A stretch of 64,000 nt of DNA, from the NCBI GenBank assembly GCA_902623995.1, contig CACNWE010000001.1, forward strand, positions 186,001 to 250,000. Reading direction: 5' to 3'. Source of the stretch: an uncultured SAR116 cluster alpha proteobacterium. Lineage in GTDB: Bacteria > Pseudomonadota > Alphaproteobacteria > Puniceispirillales > Marisalimonadaceae. The first letter of the stretch is position 1, and every line of letters starts with the position of its first letter. A model generated the notes under the pieces. It saw only the letters and a list, made by a program, of their open reading frames with translations, was not told the origin of the DNA and did not search any database. Made by a program: the position numbers and the translations under genes. Positions 52,204 through 60,854 of the stretch are shown here, piece after piece.

Positions 52204-53481
52204 TTATTCATAATCATTTATAAATTTATATAAAGTTGAAACACTTTTCATAAAATCTTTAATTTCCATTCTCTCCTCAGGATTATGAGAACCCTTGTCA
52301 TTTCTAACAAAAATCATTCCTGTTTTAACACCTTTATTAGAAAAAATTGCTGCATCATGAGTAGCACCACTTGCTACTGACACTCTTGAAAAACCAAGTG
52401 ATTCGCTTGCATCTAGAAGTTTCTTTACAACTTCTTGATTACATTCAGCTGGATCTGATTTGATTACGTTGTCAAGCTCAAAATGAACGCCCCTTTCTCT
52501 TTCTATTGTTTTACATTCAGATCTTAAAAGACCTTCTAATGCATCAAGGGTTGAAATATCTTGGCTTCTGGATTCAAAACTAAATAAGATTTCTCCAGGA
52601 ATTCTTGACATAGCTTGATTATCAATATCTGTGTGGAAAATACCTGATGTTAGAACAAGATCACCACCATGTTGCTCTATGGTGTTCCAATGGTCATCCA
52701 TACGAGTTATCAAATCGGCTCCAGCAAAAACAGCATCTTTTCTTAGATATCTAGGGATAGTGCCCGAGTGACCTGCATCACCTTTACATCGTATTTTGTG
52801 ATGTCGATAATTGCCTCTTATCCCAGTTACAATTGCGATTGGCCAATCTTTATCTACAAGAACAGGACCTTGTTCAATATGTATCTCTATAAATACTTCT
52901 ATCTCTTTACTGTTGATTAGAGACTTAGATTTTTTTATGAGATCTAGTTTTGCACCCGAGGCATCCATAGCTTCAGACAACTTGTTACCTGTGGTTCTAT
53001 GGGTAGAGTTTAAATCTTCTGAAGACAACAAACCAAATAAAGCCTTCGATCCTATACAATTTTTACCATACCAAGCACTTTCTTCACCTCTTAATATTAT
53101 CACCTTTACAGGTAAAGATGTTCTGATTTTTTTTTCTTTTAAATTTGCTAATAGTAAAAAACCTGCAACCACTCCAGCAAGACCATCAAAGTTTCCGCCT
53201 TGAGGGACTGAATCCATATGTGATCCAACAAGAATATAATTAGATTGAATAAATTTATCCAAGGAGAGAATTATATTTGCAGCATCGTCTTTTTCAACAA
53301 AAAAACCAAATTCTTCAGCCAAATCTATCAAGTAATTTATGCCAAGAGCTTCTCCCTTACCATAAGATTCTCTTGAAATACCTACCTTATCTCTAGTCAA
53401 AGATTCAATATCAGAAAAAATTTTTATAGCTAAATTTTCAATCCATTGTTCCTCATGGAAAGGAACTTTAACATTTGACAT
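52204..53481 (-). CDS. M20 zinc-dependent hydrolase, carbamoylase/allantoate amidohydrolase type
   Basis: A 425-residue M20 enzyme. Metal-binding regions are ILVGSHMDSVPQGGNFDGLAGVVAGF near 79-104 and LRGEESAWYGKNCIGSKALFG near 129-149, with VFIEIHIEQGPVL (about 190-202) characteristic of the hydantoinase/carbamoylase subfamily. It would hydrolyse a carbamoyl- or ureido-compound such as allantoate, ureidoglycolate or N-carbamoyl amino acids. The urea transporter genes at the right end may receive its product, but they are 6 kb away and not co-transcribed. Confidence 0.85.
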   Translation of the reverse strand: MSNVKVPFHEEQWIENLAIKIFSDIESLTRDKVGISRESYGKGEALGINYLIDLAEEFGFFVEKDDAANIILSLDKFIQSNYILVGSHMDSVPQGGNFDGLAGVVAGFLLLANLKEKKIRTSLPVKVIILRGEESAWYGKNCIGSKALFGLLSSEDLNSTHRTTGNKLSEAMDASGAKLDLIKKSKSLINSKEIEVFIEIHIEQGPVLVDKDWPIAIVTGIRGNYRHHKIRCKGDAGHSGTIPRYLRKDAVFAGADLITRMDDHWNTIEQHGGDLVLTSGIFHTDIDNQAMSRIPGEILFSFESRSQDISTLDALEGLLRSECKTIERERGVHFELDNVIKSDPAECNQEVVKKLLDASESLGFSRVSVASGATHDAAIFSNKGVKTGMIFVRNDKGSHNPEERMEIKDFMKSVSTLYKFINDYE

Positions 53482-53566
53482 TATGAAAAACCTTCTAATG
53501 TTATCTAGTAATTAGTAAAGAATTTAATAATTTAAAATTTTGTTTTGTTATGAAATATCATAATTA

Positions 53567-54316
53567 TCACCTAACAAAGACGAGTTGGCCTTCACTAGAT
53601 TTTTCAGCATTATAAACGTAACCATCTAAATCGAATTTCTTCAGATCATCTTCACTCTGCAAACGATTTTGTATTATGAAACGAGCCATAGCTCCTCGAG
53701 CGTTTTTGGCGTAAAAACTTATTATTTTTTCTTTACCATTTTTACGTTCCATAAAAATAGGTGTGATAACTTTTAATAATAAGTTTTTGAGATTTATGAC
53801 ACTAAAATATTCGTTAGAAGCACAATTTACTAAACTTTGACTTCCTATTGTTTTTGCATGTTGGTTTAAATTTTCAGAAATTTTATTACCCCAATACTCA
53901 TACAGGGAGGAACCATGAGTTCCTTTAAGTTTGCTTCCCATTTCTAATCTATAAGGCTCAATTTCGTCTAAAGGTCTTAATAAACCATATAAACCTGAGA
54001 GAATTCTCAAATGTTTTTGGGCAAAATCTAAATCTTCTTTCTCTAATTTTTCTACACTTAAACCTTTATAAGTGTCACCAGCAAATGCAAAGGCTGCAGC
54101 TTTTTTTTGTTGGTTACCAAATTCCTTGAACCGATCTCTGTTTAATTCTGCTAATTTTGGACTAATATCCATCAGATTTTCTAAATCTTTTACACTTAAA
54201 TCGCGAACAACATTTACCAACTCATCCACATTTTTTTTAAAATATGGTTCAGACACTTCTAAGCCATGGACTAAACTCATGTTAAGTTTTTTTGCAGGTG
54301 AAACTACTACAAGCAT
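53567..54316 (-). CDS. yaaA: Peroxide stress protein YaaA (DUF328)
   Basis: A 249-residue protein starting MLVVVSPAKKLNMSLVHGL, with the family blocks FKNKYR-type RDRFKEFG, AAFAFAGDTYKGL, LSGLYGLLRPLDEIEPYRLEMG and NCASNEYF and FYAKNARGAMARF. YaaA lowers free iron and limits Fenton damage in E. coli. I chose the ATG at 54316 because aaaggag lies six to seven bases upstream of it and the family starts ML(I/V)V(I/V)SPAK; a TTG at 54340 is upstream of that site. Confidence 0.92.
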   Translation of the reverse strand: MLVVVSPAKKLNMSLVHGLEVSEPYFKKNVDELVNVVRDLSVKDLENLMDISPKLAELNRDRFKEFGNQQKKAAAFAFAGDTYKGLSVEKLEKEDLDFAQKHLRILSGLYGLLRPLDEIEPYRLEMGSKLKGTHGSSLYEYWGNKISENLNQHAKTIGSQSLVNCASNEYFSVINLKNLLLKVITPIFMERKNGKEKIISFYAKNARGAMARFIIQNRLQSEDDLKKFDLDGYVYNAEKSSEGQLVFVR

Positions 54317-54448
54317 AAATATCTCCTTTATATTTTTCAAAAATAATGCATATCTATTAAAATGTCTAGATGAGCCAAGGATACTTAATTTTAAATTCTA
54401 ATTTTGATAATTAATAAATAAGTCTATTAAGTAAATATTGAGATTTTA

Positions 54449-55333
54449 ATGGGATTAAATTTTTCAAAACAATTTTTACCAGTTTTCCTATTAATTTTTT
54501 TAATCTTAGTTTGGACTTCAGTATGGTCTTTATTTAAGATTGCTATTGAAGCAATTCCTCCATTAAGTTTCAGAGTAATAATTGGAATACCGGCATTTGC
54601 TCTATTGTTATTTCTTGGATATAAAAAAGTTAAAACAGTTTACGTTCCAAAAAGTGACTTTAAACCTCTTCTTTTAATTAGTTTTTTTAATGTTACATTA
54701 TGGCAGGTTTTAATGCTCTATGGAATAAACATGCTTGGTGGAGGAAGAGCAGCAGTTTTAACATACACAATGCCAGTGTGGGCAACCATTTTTGCTGCTA
54801 TTTTTGGTTATGAAAAAATAAATATATCGATAATAATTTCGTTAATTTTAGGAATGACTGGTATCTTTTTTCTGTCTTTGGAAATTAACGTTTTTGAAAA
54901 TATTTTTGGTTTTTTGATTACATTGTCTGCGGGTTTAAGTTGGGCAATTGGAACCATGATAGTGAAGTATGGGGGAATTAAATCAGATGGATTAATTGTA
55001 GCAGGGTGGCAACAAATCATTGGTATAGTTCCAATTATACCTTTTGCATTATACTTTGATCTAAATAATTTTGGGTTAATAAATTATACGCATATTCTTA
55101 TAATTATATATGGTATATTTTTATCTAGCGCTTACACATATTGGGCTTATTTTACTATTTTACAAAAATTTTCAGTTAATGTTACATCTGTATCTGTAAT
55201 GGCGGTTCCGATTTTGGCCATTTTAGTCGATTATGTTTTAGTTGATGTAAAGTTCTCTGGGTATGATCTTTTAGCTCTTATATTTATAGTATCTGGAATA
55301 TATATAGTTGCAACAAAACCTTTTAATAAGTAA
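54449..55333 (+). CDS. EamA/DMT family transporter
   Basis: A 294-residue ten-helix protein with the internally repeated EamA fold: WTSVWSLFKIAIEAIPPLSFRVIIG near 22-46, GGGRAAVLTYTMPVWATIFAAIFGYEKI near 95-123 and SVSVMAVPILAILVDYVLVD near 250-269. Probable exporter of a small metabolite or amino acid. It stands alone: upstream is divergent yaaA, downstream is the convergent oxygenase. No clear ribosome site. Confidence 0.82.
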   Translation: MGLNFSKQFLPVFLLIFLILVWTSVWSLFKIAIEAIPPLSFRVIIGIPAFALLLFLGYKKVKTVYVPKSDFKPLLLISFFNVTLWQVLMLYGINMLGGGRAAVLTYTMPVWATIFAAIFGYEKINISIIISLILGMTGIFFLSLEINVFENIFGFLITLSAGLSWAIGTMIVKYGGIKSDGLIVAGWQQIIGIVPIIPFALYFDLNNFGLINYTHILIIIYGIFLSSAYTYWAYFTILQKFSVNVTSVSVMAVPILAILVDYVLVDVKFSGYDLLALIFIVSGIYIVATKPFNK

Positions 55334-55374
55334 GTTGGCTAGTAAAAAAATATTTTAGTCATTTTTTATTAGAG

Positions 55375-56022
55375 TTATGAATTATATATATATTCATCAA
55401 TCTTTGCATTAAATGATACTGACCTGCGTTCCTCGGCACCTTTAAAAGGATAAACAGTATGAAACAAATAATTTGGAAACAAATAAAAATCACCAACATT
55501 TGGCTTGGCTAAAATATTTCCATTAGACAGAAATCCTCTATTTCCATAAATAAAATCTATCTTACCATTTTGATTATTTCTTTTGTTATTTTGTGAATAT
55601 GAACCCCAATCATCTGGTACCTTTAAGTAACCAACACCTGATAAATGTCCTGTATGAATGTGAACCGGATTATATTCACCTTCAAACTGTCTAACTATCC
55701 AACTGTTGATAACCTCAAATTTTGATATTTTCTGATTTGTAATTTTTAAAATGTAAGCTTCTGTTACATCTTTTAGAAATTTCAAAAAATATTGATGAAA
55801 TTCAAACCTTTTATCTATGATAAACTCTTGTTTAACGTTCCCTGCCAACTCTTTACCATGATCTAATTTTTTAATTGCTTCATCATCTTCTATAACTTTG
55901 TCAACATAAATGTTAAGTTTGTCAATTAAGTTTTGTGGCATCGTTACTTTAGCAATCGAAGGACCAAATGGTCTTATCAACTCCAAATTATTTACCAAAT
56001 TAGTGAATCCAAAATTAGTCAT
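55375..56022 (-). CDS. 2-oxoglutarate-Fe(II) oxygenase (TIGR02466-like)
   Basis: A 215-residue oxygenase related to the one at 29392 by layout, not by close identity. The metal site is seen as YNPVHIHTGHLSGVGYLKVPDDWG near 114-137 (His pair) and DFYLFPNYLFHTVYPFKGAEERRSVSFNAKI near 180-205 (distal His and 2OG arginine). Function unknown; this family is common in marine bacteria and phages. It ends 42 bases from the convergent EamA gene. Confidence 0.78.
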   Translation of the reverse strand: MTNFGFTNLVNNLELIRPFGPSIAKVTMPQNLIDKLNIYVDKVIEDDEAIKKLDHGKELAGNVKQEFIIDKRFEFHQYFLKFLKDVTEAYILKITNQKISKFEVINSWIVRQFEGEYNPVHIHTGHLSGVGYLKVPDDWGSYSQNNKRNNQNGKIDFIYGNRGFLSNGNILAKPNVGDFYLFPNYLFHTVYPFKGAEERRSVSFNAKIDEYIYNS

Positions 56023-56210
56023 ATTTAACCTAAATTAATTTTTAACAATGTAAGATTTATAAAACATTGAGCTAAATTTTACAATTTTATACTTTGAAAA
56101 AATAATACTCTTAAATAAAATTATTAGTAAAACCTTATAGGACATATTCTTAAAAATGGGCCCGCTTTTAAAAAACTAAAATTTATTAAAGTTGTGTTGC
56201 TTTTCTAGAC

Positions 56211-56534
56211 CTAATTAAAATAAAAGTTACTAAAATCTAAATTCTTCGAAATCTGCATTTCATTTATTGCACCTCTAGAAATTTCAACTCTTGCTCCAGT
56301 CTCTTTTAATTTCTTTAAAACTTCCTCACCAAACAATTTCCAAGATTTTTCTTCAGAAGCTTTGTCGGGCCATATAGTCATTGAATATCTCTGAGTAGTA
56401 GATAAATCTACCGACATCCTAAAAAGCATGCCAGCAGCAAATCCTTTAGTTTTACCTAATTCAACCAAAAGACTTGATGCCGCTTCTTTTGAAAAATCGT
56501 TCATAAATGTTAATTTTACAAACCTTGCATACAT
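56211..56534 (-). CDS. Small antibiotic-biosynthesis-monooxygenase-like protein
   Basis: A 107-residue protein that looks like one ferredoxin-like dimeric alpha/beta barrel: a starting strand (YARFVKLTF), helix, a central stretch with MSVDLSTTQRYSMTIWPDKASEEKSWKLFGE, and a last strand near RVEISRGA. This is the shape of ABM or EthD domains. No catalytic residue can be pointed to. The family assignment is by pattern only. Confidence 0.5.
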   Translation of the reverse strand: MYARFVKLTFMNDFSKEAASSLLVELGKTKGFAAGMLFRMSVDLSTTQRYSMTIWPDKASEEKSWKLFGEEVLKKLKETGARVEISRGAINEMQISKNLDFSNFYFN

Positions 56535-56935
56535 AGATTAATGTAACTCCAAATTTTTTTTAAAGTCTATTAAAGTTTATATTAGAATATTTAATATTTT
56601 GATAATCACCTCATTAACTATTCATTATGAGTAATCATATATAGATGTAAACTTAAGTCTAATACTCAAAAAATAAACCTATGTGACTATGTCTCGAATT
56701 TCGTGTTTTAAATGTTGGTATTTAACCGTGTGTGTAAAATTTAAGATTACATATGCTTAATATTTATTCAAAAGATTAATTAATCCTCGAATAAATTTGT
56801 AAGAAAAACATTATATTCCCATGGTTAAAACATTTATAACTAAAGTAGTTGGAAGTCGTGGTATAGTAGTACATGAATTTAGTTCAGAAGAGCTTATTAA
56901 GTCATAGTTTAAATTAGTATTTAAGGATATTTATT
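56535..56935. other. Non-coding stretch of 401 bases
   Basis: AT-rich spacer between the ABM-like gene (minus) and the YdhR-like gene (plus), so it should hold both promoters. It contains a 28-codon frame at 56821-56907 with no ribosome site that I do not accept as a gene. No RNA gene, palindrome or repeat of note was recognised. Confidence 0.5.
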
Positions 56936-57241
56936 ATGATAATTGCAATTGTTACTTTTAAGATAGATAATGCATTAACTGACACAGTGTTAAAAGAGAA
57001 GTTTTTAGAAACATCACCCATATACAAAGACACCCCAGGTTTAATTAGAAAAAACTATATCTGTGATACTTCAAAGAATTTAGCAGGTGGGGTTTATTGC
57101 TTTAATAATATCGATAATGCAAAAAGTTGGTTTGATGAAGATAGAGTTAAATGGATTACAGAGAGGTTCTCAGCGCCTGATATAAAATATTATGAAAATC
57201 CAGTTATAGTTGATAATAATACTGGTGAAATAATTTCATAA
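56936..57241 (+). CDS. YdhR-like putative monooxygenase
   Basis: A 101-residue protein. IIAIVTFKIDNALTDTVLKEKFLETSPIYKDTPGLIRKNYICDTSKNLAGGVYCFNN, then ENAKSWF-like DNAKSWFDEDRVKWI, follows the YdhR pattern (strand, helix, PGL-K/R-Y, GG-Y-F) seen in dimeric alpha/beta-barrel oxygenases. aaggat lies eight bases before the ATG. Substrate unknown. It stands alone on its strand. Confidence 0.7.
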   Translation: MIIAIVTFKIDNALTDTVLKEKFLETSPIYKDTPGLIRKNYICDTSKNLAGGVYCFNNIDNAKSWFDEDRVKWITERFSAPDIKYYENPVIVDNNTGEIIS

Positions 57242-57319
57242 ATTATAATGATCTATGAGAATATATACTCCTCAAAATTTCATTTTATTTGTTTTTTTAA
57301 TAAATTTAATGGCTAATAT

Positions 57320-57532
57320 TTACTGTATAGAATCAATCATAACTAATATGCAAACATAAAAGAAGGCAAACACAAATACTGGTGCAGCATTTGATATTTG
57401 TTTATTACTTTTTGGTTCTGACTTTTTCCAGTCAGTTGGCATAACATCTCTATCCCATGCATCACGCCTTGTATCTTTTTTACGTTGATCAACGTGTATA
57501 TTTCTAGGGTCTACTCTATAATCTTCTTTCAT
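57320..57532 (-). CDS. Tail-anchored small membrane protein, unknown
   Basis: A 70-residue protein: a charged, arginine/aspartate-rich N-terminal 45 residues (with RKKDTRRDAWDRDVMPTDW) and one hydrophobic helix at the C-terminus (APVFVFAFFYVCILVMI). It is 58 bases downstream of psiE on the same strand. Domain not recognised. The good local codon pattern and the clean single helix support a real gene. Confidence 0.6.
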   Translation of the reverse strand: MKEDYRVDPRNIHVDQRKKDTRRDAWDRDVMPTDWKKSEPKSNKQISNAAPVFVFAFFYVCILVMIDSIQ

Positions 57533-57590
57533 TTTCTAAAATCTTATTTCATTCTCAAATTCTAGGATAACATATAATAAAATCGATTAA

Positions 57591-58016
57591 TTATTTTTTC
57601 TCTAACTTATTTGATAAATCCTCATCTTCAGATTGATAAATATAAGTATTTAATGGTTTAAATCTTATGACTAAACAAGCCAGTGCTATTATAAGTATTG
57701 CTCCAGCTTCATAAAGAAGTATGATTGGGTCCATACCTTTTCCTTGAAGGATTATTAATCTAGCTATAGCAGTCATAGCAATAAACAAAGGCAATGTAAT
57801 AGGTATTTTATTACTTACATAAAATATACCTATCATTCCAAGAACTTCAGTATATATAAATAATAACAATAAGTCAGCTAATTGCACTTTACCATTATTA
57901 TATATAGAGTAAATTTCCTGCAAAACTGCAATTACAGTTAAAATAGCTATAATTCCTAATAAAACCTTTTCTATTGTTTTTATAATAAGAGCAGGCTTAA
58001 ATTTATTGTCTTTCAT
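57591..58016 (-). CDS. PsiE family membrane protein (phosphate-starvation-inducible)
   Basis: A 141-residue membrane protein with four helices: IEKVLLGIIAILTVIAVLQEIYSIY near 14-38, ADLLLLFIYTEVLGMIGIFYVS near 46-68, LPLFIAMTAIARLIIL near 74-89 and LYEAGAILIIALACLVIRF near 98-116. TEVLGM and the arginine in ARLIIL match PsiE. Function in phosphate starvation is poorly known. No phosphate regulatory box could be confirmed upstream. Confidence 0.8.
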   Translation of the reverse strand: MKDNKFKPALIIKTIEKVLLGIIAILTVIAVLQEIYSIYNNGKVQLADLLLLFIYTEVLGMIGIFYVSNKIPITLPLFIAMTAIARLIILQGKGMDPIILLYEAGAILIIALACLVIRFKPLNTYIYQSEDEDLSNKLEKK

Positions 58017-58189
58017 TATTAGTACCCTGATTATCTATAGTGCAAATAAATATTTAAAACATAATAATAATATTTTTTAAATTAATTTGAAATTGTAAAA
58101 TATTCGTAATTACCTTCGTGTTTTTCCCAATATAGATTGAGTAGAGGAAGTCCTCCTTACTATTATCTATTACTTAAAATAAAACCATG

Positions 58190-58210
58190 GACCATTGACC
58201 ATTGACCATT
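58190..58210. repeat. Tandem repeat, three copies of a 7-base unit
   Basis: gaccatt three times in direct succession, with a partial earlier copy (accat) just before. Too short to be a satellite array; possibly slippage or a multi-site binding element. Confidence 0.8.
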
Positions 58211-58383
58211 GTTGATTAGTAAAAGGGTGCAGCAACCTCAGTTAAAATTAGAATTTTCAATATAAAATTTTTGTTAATTAATTTTCTAATGATCATTATA
58301 TTATAAAAATCAAATGATTAAAAGATGTTCATTTATAATATAAATTTAATAGTTTTTTAAAATAATTTCATTTTAATTTTATT

Positions 58384-58414
58384 AGAGCATACTCTGTAAC
58401 ACAGAGTATGCTCT
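58384..58414. other. Perfect 14-bp hairpin, possible RNA element or terminator
   Basis: agagcatactctgt and acagagtatgctct flank a three-base loop (aac). No T-tract follows on either strand, so it is not a standard terminator. On the plus strand it is followed by caagcggggaggg, the most GC-rich run in the neighbourhood. A structured 5' leader of the LysR mRNA or a small RNA end is possible. Confidence 0.6.
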
Positions 58415-58470
58415 CAAGCGGGGAGGGAGGATATTCTTTATATATTAACTATTTTCAAACTATATTGAAT

Positions 58471-58491
58471 CTCTGATTAATACATTCAGAG
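58471..58491. promoter_or_regulatory. Dyad upstream of the LysR gene (candidate autoregulatory site)
   Basis: ctctga-N9-tcagag, about 49 bases before the ATG of the LysR gene. Spacing and imperfect symmetry suit a LysR-type site, and such regulators often control their own gene. Short arms make this tentative. Confidence 0.4.
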
Positions 58492-58539
58492 TTGCATTAA
58501 TTAGAATTGAAGAATTTCAAATATCAGAGATGTTTAAAT

Positions 58540-59427
58540 ATGAAATGGGATCGTTTAAAATATTTTCATATTGTTTCTCAAACTCTTAATTTGAAAAGAG
58601 CTTCTGAAATTATGAATATAAGTCATTCTTCCCTAAGCCGACAAATTAGTATTTTAGAAAGTGAAATTAAAACAAAACTTTTTTTTCGAAATTCAAAAGG
58701 TTTGTCATTATCACCAGAAGGTCAGGAATTATATAAAGAAGTAAATAAAATTTCTTCACAAATTGAAAATTTAAGAAACTTTTCTTGTTCATCCGAACCA
58801 ATTGGAAAGCTAAAGATTGCTGCAACAAATGCTTTTGGCGCGCTTTGGATTACACCAAGGATAAATAAATTTTTATTACAATATCCTAAAATACAAATTG
58901 CATTAAACTTAAGAGATTCTGAGCCTAAAGTTTTACACTACGCCTCTGACTTAGAAATTAGGATGACAGAAAGTAATTCACAAGATGACGTTCAAATCAA
59001 AATTTCAGAATTCCGATATAAAATATATGCTTCTAAAGAATATATAAAAAAATTTGGAGTTCCTAAAACAGTAGATGAATTAGATTATCACAAAATAATT
59101 GCCTATGGAGAAACTGCTCAACCACCTCTAAACAGAAATAGATTAAATTGGTTGCTAAATATTGGAAGAGAAAAAAATAATATTAGAAATCCAATATTAG
59201 AAATTTCAAATATTCACGGCATTGTAGAAGCTACTCAAAACTCGGTAGGTATATCTTCTTTACCTAGTTGGATGGAAAGTTTTATTAATTTAGAAGAAAT
59301 ATTATCTGAATTAAAGGGTCCAAAATTAAATATTTCATTATGTTATAAATATCATTTAAAAGATGACCAAAGATTAAAGGCTTTCAAAAAATTTTTGATT
59401 GACGAAATTGGCCAACTAAAAACTTAA
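58540..59427 (+). CDS. LysR family transcriptional regulator
   Basis: A 295-residue regulator. The winged helix is in WDRLKYFHIVSQTLNLKRASEIMNISHSSLSRQISILESEIKTKLFFRNSKGLSLSPEG (residues 3-61), followed by a LysR substrate-binding domain with IGKLKIAATNAFG near 91-103 and a C-terminal region near 220. I chose the ATG at 58540; a TTG at 58507 would add 11 residues upstream of the usual LysR start. It converges on urtE (12-base overlap), so it may not regulate the urea genes directly. Confidence 0.88.
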   Translation: MKWDRLKYFHIVSQTLNLKRASEIMNISHSSLSRQISILESEIKTKLFFRNSKGLSLSPEGQELYKEVNKISSQIENLRNFSCSSEPIGKLKIAATNAFGALWITPRINKFLLQYPKIQIALNLRDSEPKVLHYASDLEIRMTESNSQDDVQIKISEFRYKIYASKEYIKKFGVPKTVDELDYHKIIAYGETAQPPLNRNRLNWLLNIGREKNNIRNPILEISNIHGIVEATQNSVGISSLPSWMESFINLEEILSELKGPKLNISLCYKYHLKDDQRLKAFKKFLIDEIGQLKT

Positions 59428-60111
59428 TTGAGATTTAAGTAATTTTTTACCTAGTTTTTCTTTATCTCCTTCTATAATTATTTTCCCCCTTTGCATTACA
59501 TAAAAATAATCAGAAAGATTAAATGCAAAATCAAAATATTGTTCGACTAAAAATATTGTAATTTTTTTTTCTTTTTTTAAATATAAGATTACCTCGCCTA
59601 TTTGTTTAATTATATTCGGTTGAATACCCTCAGTAGGCTCATCCATCAATAATAAACTTGGTTTTGCAACAAGTGCTCTTGCAATAGCCAACTGTTGTTG
59701 TTGTCCTCCAGACAAATCTCCACCTCTCCTATGAAGCATTTTTTTTAATATTGGAAATAAGTTAAATATTTCATCAGGGATAAACCAATTTTTTTTATTC
59801 AAACATGCAAATCCAATTTCTAAATTTTCTTTAACACTTAAAAGGGGAAATATATCTCTTCCTTGAGGAACGTATCCAATTCCTAATTTTGCCAGTTTGT
59901 AAGATGGAAGATTAAATATATCATTGTTATTATAGAAATAAGTTCCATTTTTTGCATTTTGTATTCCAGACAAAAATTTAAGTAAAGAAGTTTTACCTAC
60001 GCCATTTGATCCCATTAAGCATGTTATATTGCCTTTTTTGGCTTTTATTGAAACATCAAACAAGATTTGAGAAGAGCCATAATTTAAATTTATTTTTTTA
60101 ACATCAAGCAT
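59416..60111 (-). CDS. urtE: Urea ABC transporter ATPase UrtE
   Basis: A 231-residue ABC ATPase of the branched-chain type. Walker A is GSNGVGKTS (about 34-42), followed by YVPQGRDIFPLLSVKENLEIG near 77-97 and signature LSGGQQQQLAIARAL near 135-149. The YVPQGRxIFPxLTVxENL stretch is typical of UrtE. It is the last gene of urtB-C-D-E on this strand, two bases after urtD, which forms the ATPase pair. Confidence 0.9.
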   Translation of the reverse strand: MLDVKKINLNYGSSQILFDVSIKAKKGNITCLMGSNGVGKTSLLKFLSGIQNAKNGTYFYNNNDIFNLPSYKLAKLGIGYVPQGRDIFPLLSVKENLEIGFACLNKKNWFIPDEIFNLFPILKKMLHRRGGDLSGGQQQQLAIARALVAKPSLLLMDEPTEGIQPNIIKQIGEVILYLKKEKKITIFLVEQYFDFAFNLSDYFYVMQRGKIIIEGDKEKLGKKLLKSQLSF

Positions 60112-60113
60112 AA

Positions 60114-60854
60114 TTATCTTCCTAAATAAACCTCTATGACTTTTTCATTTTGAGTTATAAAGTCAATTGAACCAGAAGAAAGAATGCTACCTTCATTAAG
60201 TACTGTTACTCGACAATTTAAATTACGTACAAACTCCATATCATGTTCAACCACAATAATTGAACTAGATTTTGCAATATTTTTTAAAATACTAACTGTT
60301 TGATTTCTCTCAGTTGGTGTCATGCCTGCAGCAGGTTCATCAATGAGCATTAATTTTGGATTTTGGCTTAAAAGCATCCCAATCTCTAACCATTGCTTCT
60401 GACCATGGCTAATCTCACCAGCAATTCTATCTTTAATCATGTAAAGATTTATATCTTTTAAAATTTTTTCAATGCTTGTAAGCTCAGATTTTGTATTTTT
60501 TTGAAATAAAACCTTAAATGGATTTCTATTTTTTTTCTGAGATAAAATTAAATTATCAATAATTGTTTTATTTTCAAATACCGTAGGTTTTTGAAATTTT
60601 CGTCCAATACCAAGTAATGCTATTTCTGATTCTGTTTTTCTGATTAGATCAATGCTTTTTTCTCCCCATAAAATATGTCCATTATCTGGCTTTGTTTGAC
60701 CTGTAATTATATCCATAAAAGTAGTTTTCCCTGCGCCATTTGGTCCAATAATGGCTTGTAATTCATTATACCCTATTGAAAAACTTAAATTTTTTATTGC
60801 TTTAAAACCGTCAAAAGAGATTGAAACATTATCAACTTCTAACAACGTTTTCAT
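60114..60854 (-). CDS. urtD: Urea ABC transporter ATPase UrtD
   Basis: A 246-residue ABC ATPase. Walker A GPNGAGKTT (about 37-45), followed by FMDIITGQTKPDNG, and the diagnostic UrtD signature ISHGQKQWLEIGMLLSQNPKLMLIDEPAAGM (about 152-182), in which LSHGQ-KQWLEIGM sets it apart from LivG. It overlaps the urtC stop by four bases and precedes urtE by two, an intact operon order. Confidence 0.93.
   Translation of the reverse strand: MKTLLEVDNVSISFDGFKAIKNLSFSIGYNELQAIIGPNGAGKTTFMDIITGQTKPDNGHILWGEKSIDLIRKTESEIALLGIGRKFQKPTVFENKTIIDNLILSQKKNRNPFKVLFQKNTKSELTSIEKILKDINLYMIKDRIAGEISHGQKQWLEIGMLLSQNPKLMLIDEPAAGMTPTERNQTVSILKNIAKSSSIIVVEHDMEFVRNLNCRVTVLNEGSILSSGSIDFITQNEKVIEVYLGR

Larger units (their letters stand above)
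58017..58539. other. Non-coding stretch of 523 bases with repeats and hairpins
   Basis: Lies between psiE (minus) and the LysR gene (plus). It holds a gaggaag-tcctcctt hairpin near 58144-58158, a threefold tandem repeat, a 14-bp perfect hairpin followed by a GC-rich run (gcggggagggagg, 58418-58430) and a dyad upstream of lysR. No protein-coding frame of note. An unlisted small RNA or leader could lie here; I recognise no known RNA family. Confidence 0.55.

Noticed and set aside
56821-56907. 28-codon frame starting MVKTFITKVVGSRG
   Set aside because: No ribosome site, no hydrophobic or conserved signature, in a gap; not convincing as a gene.
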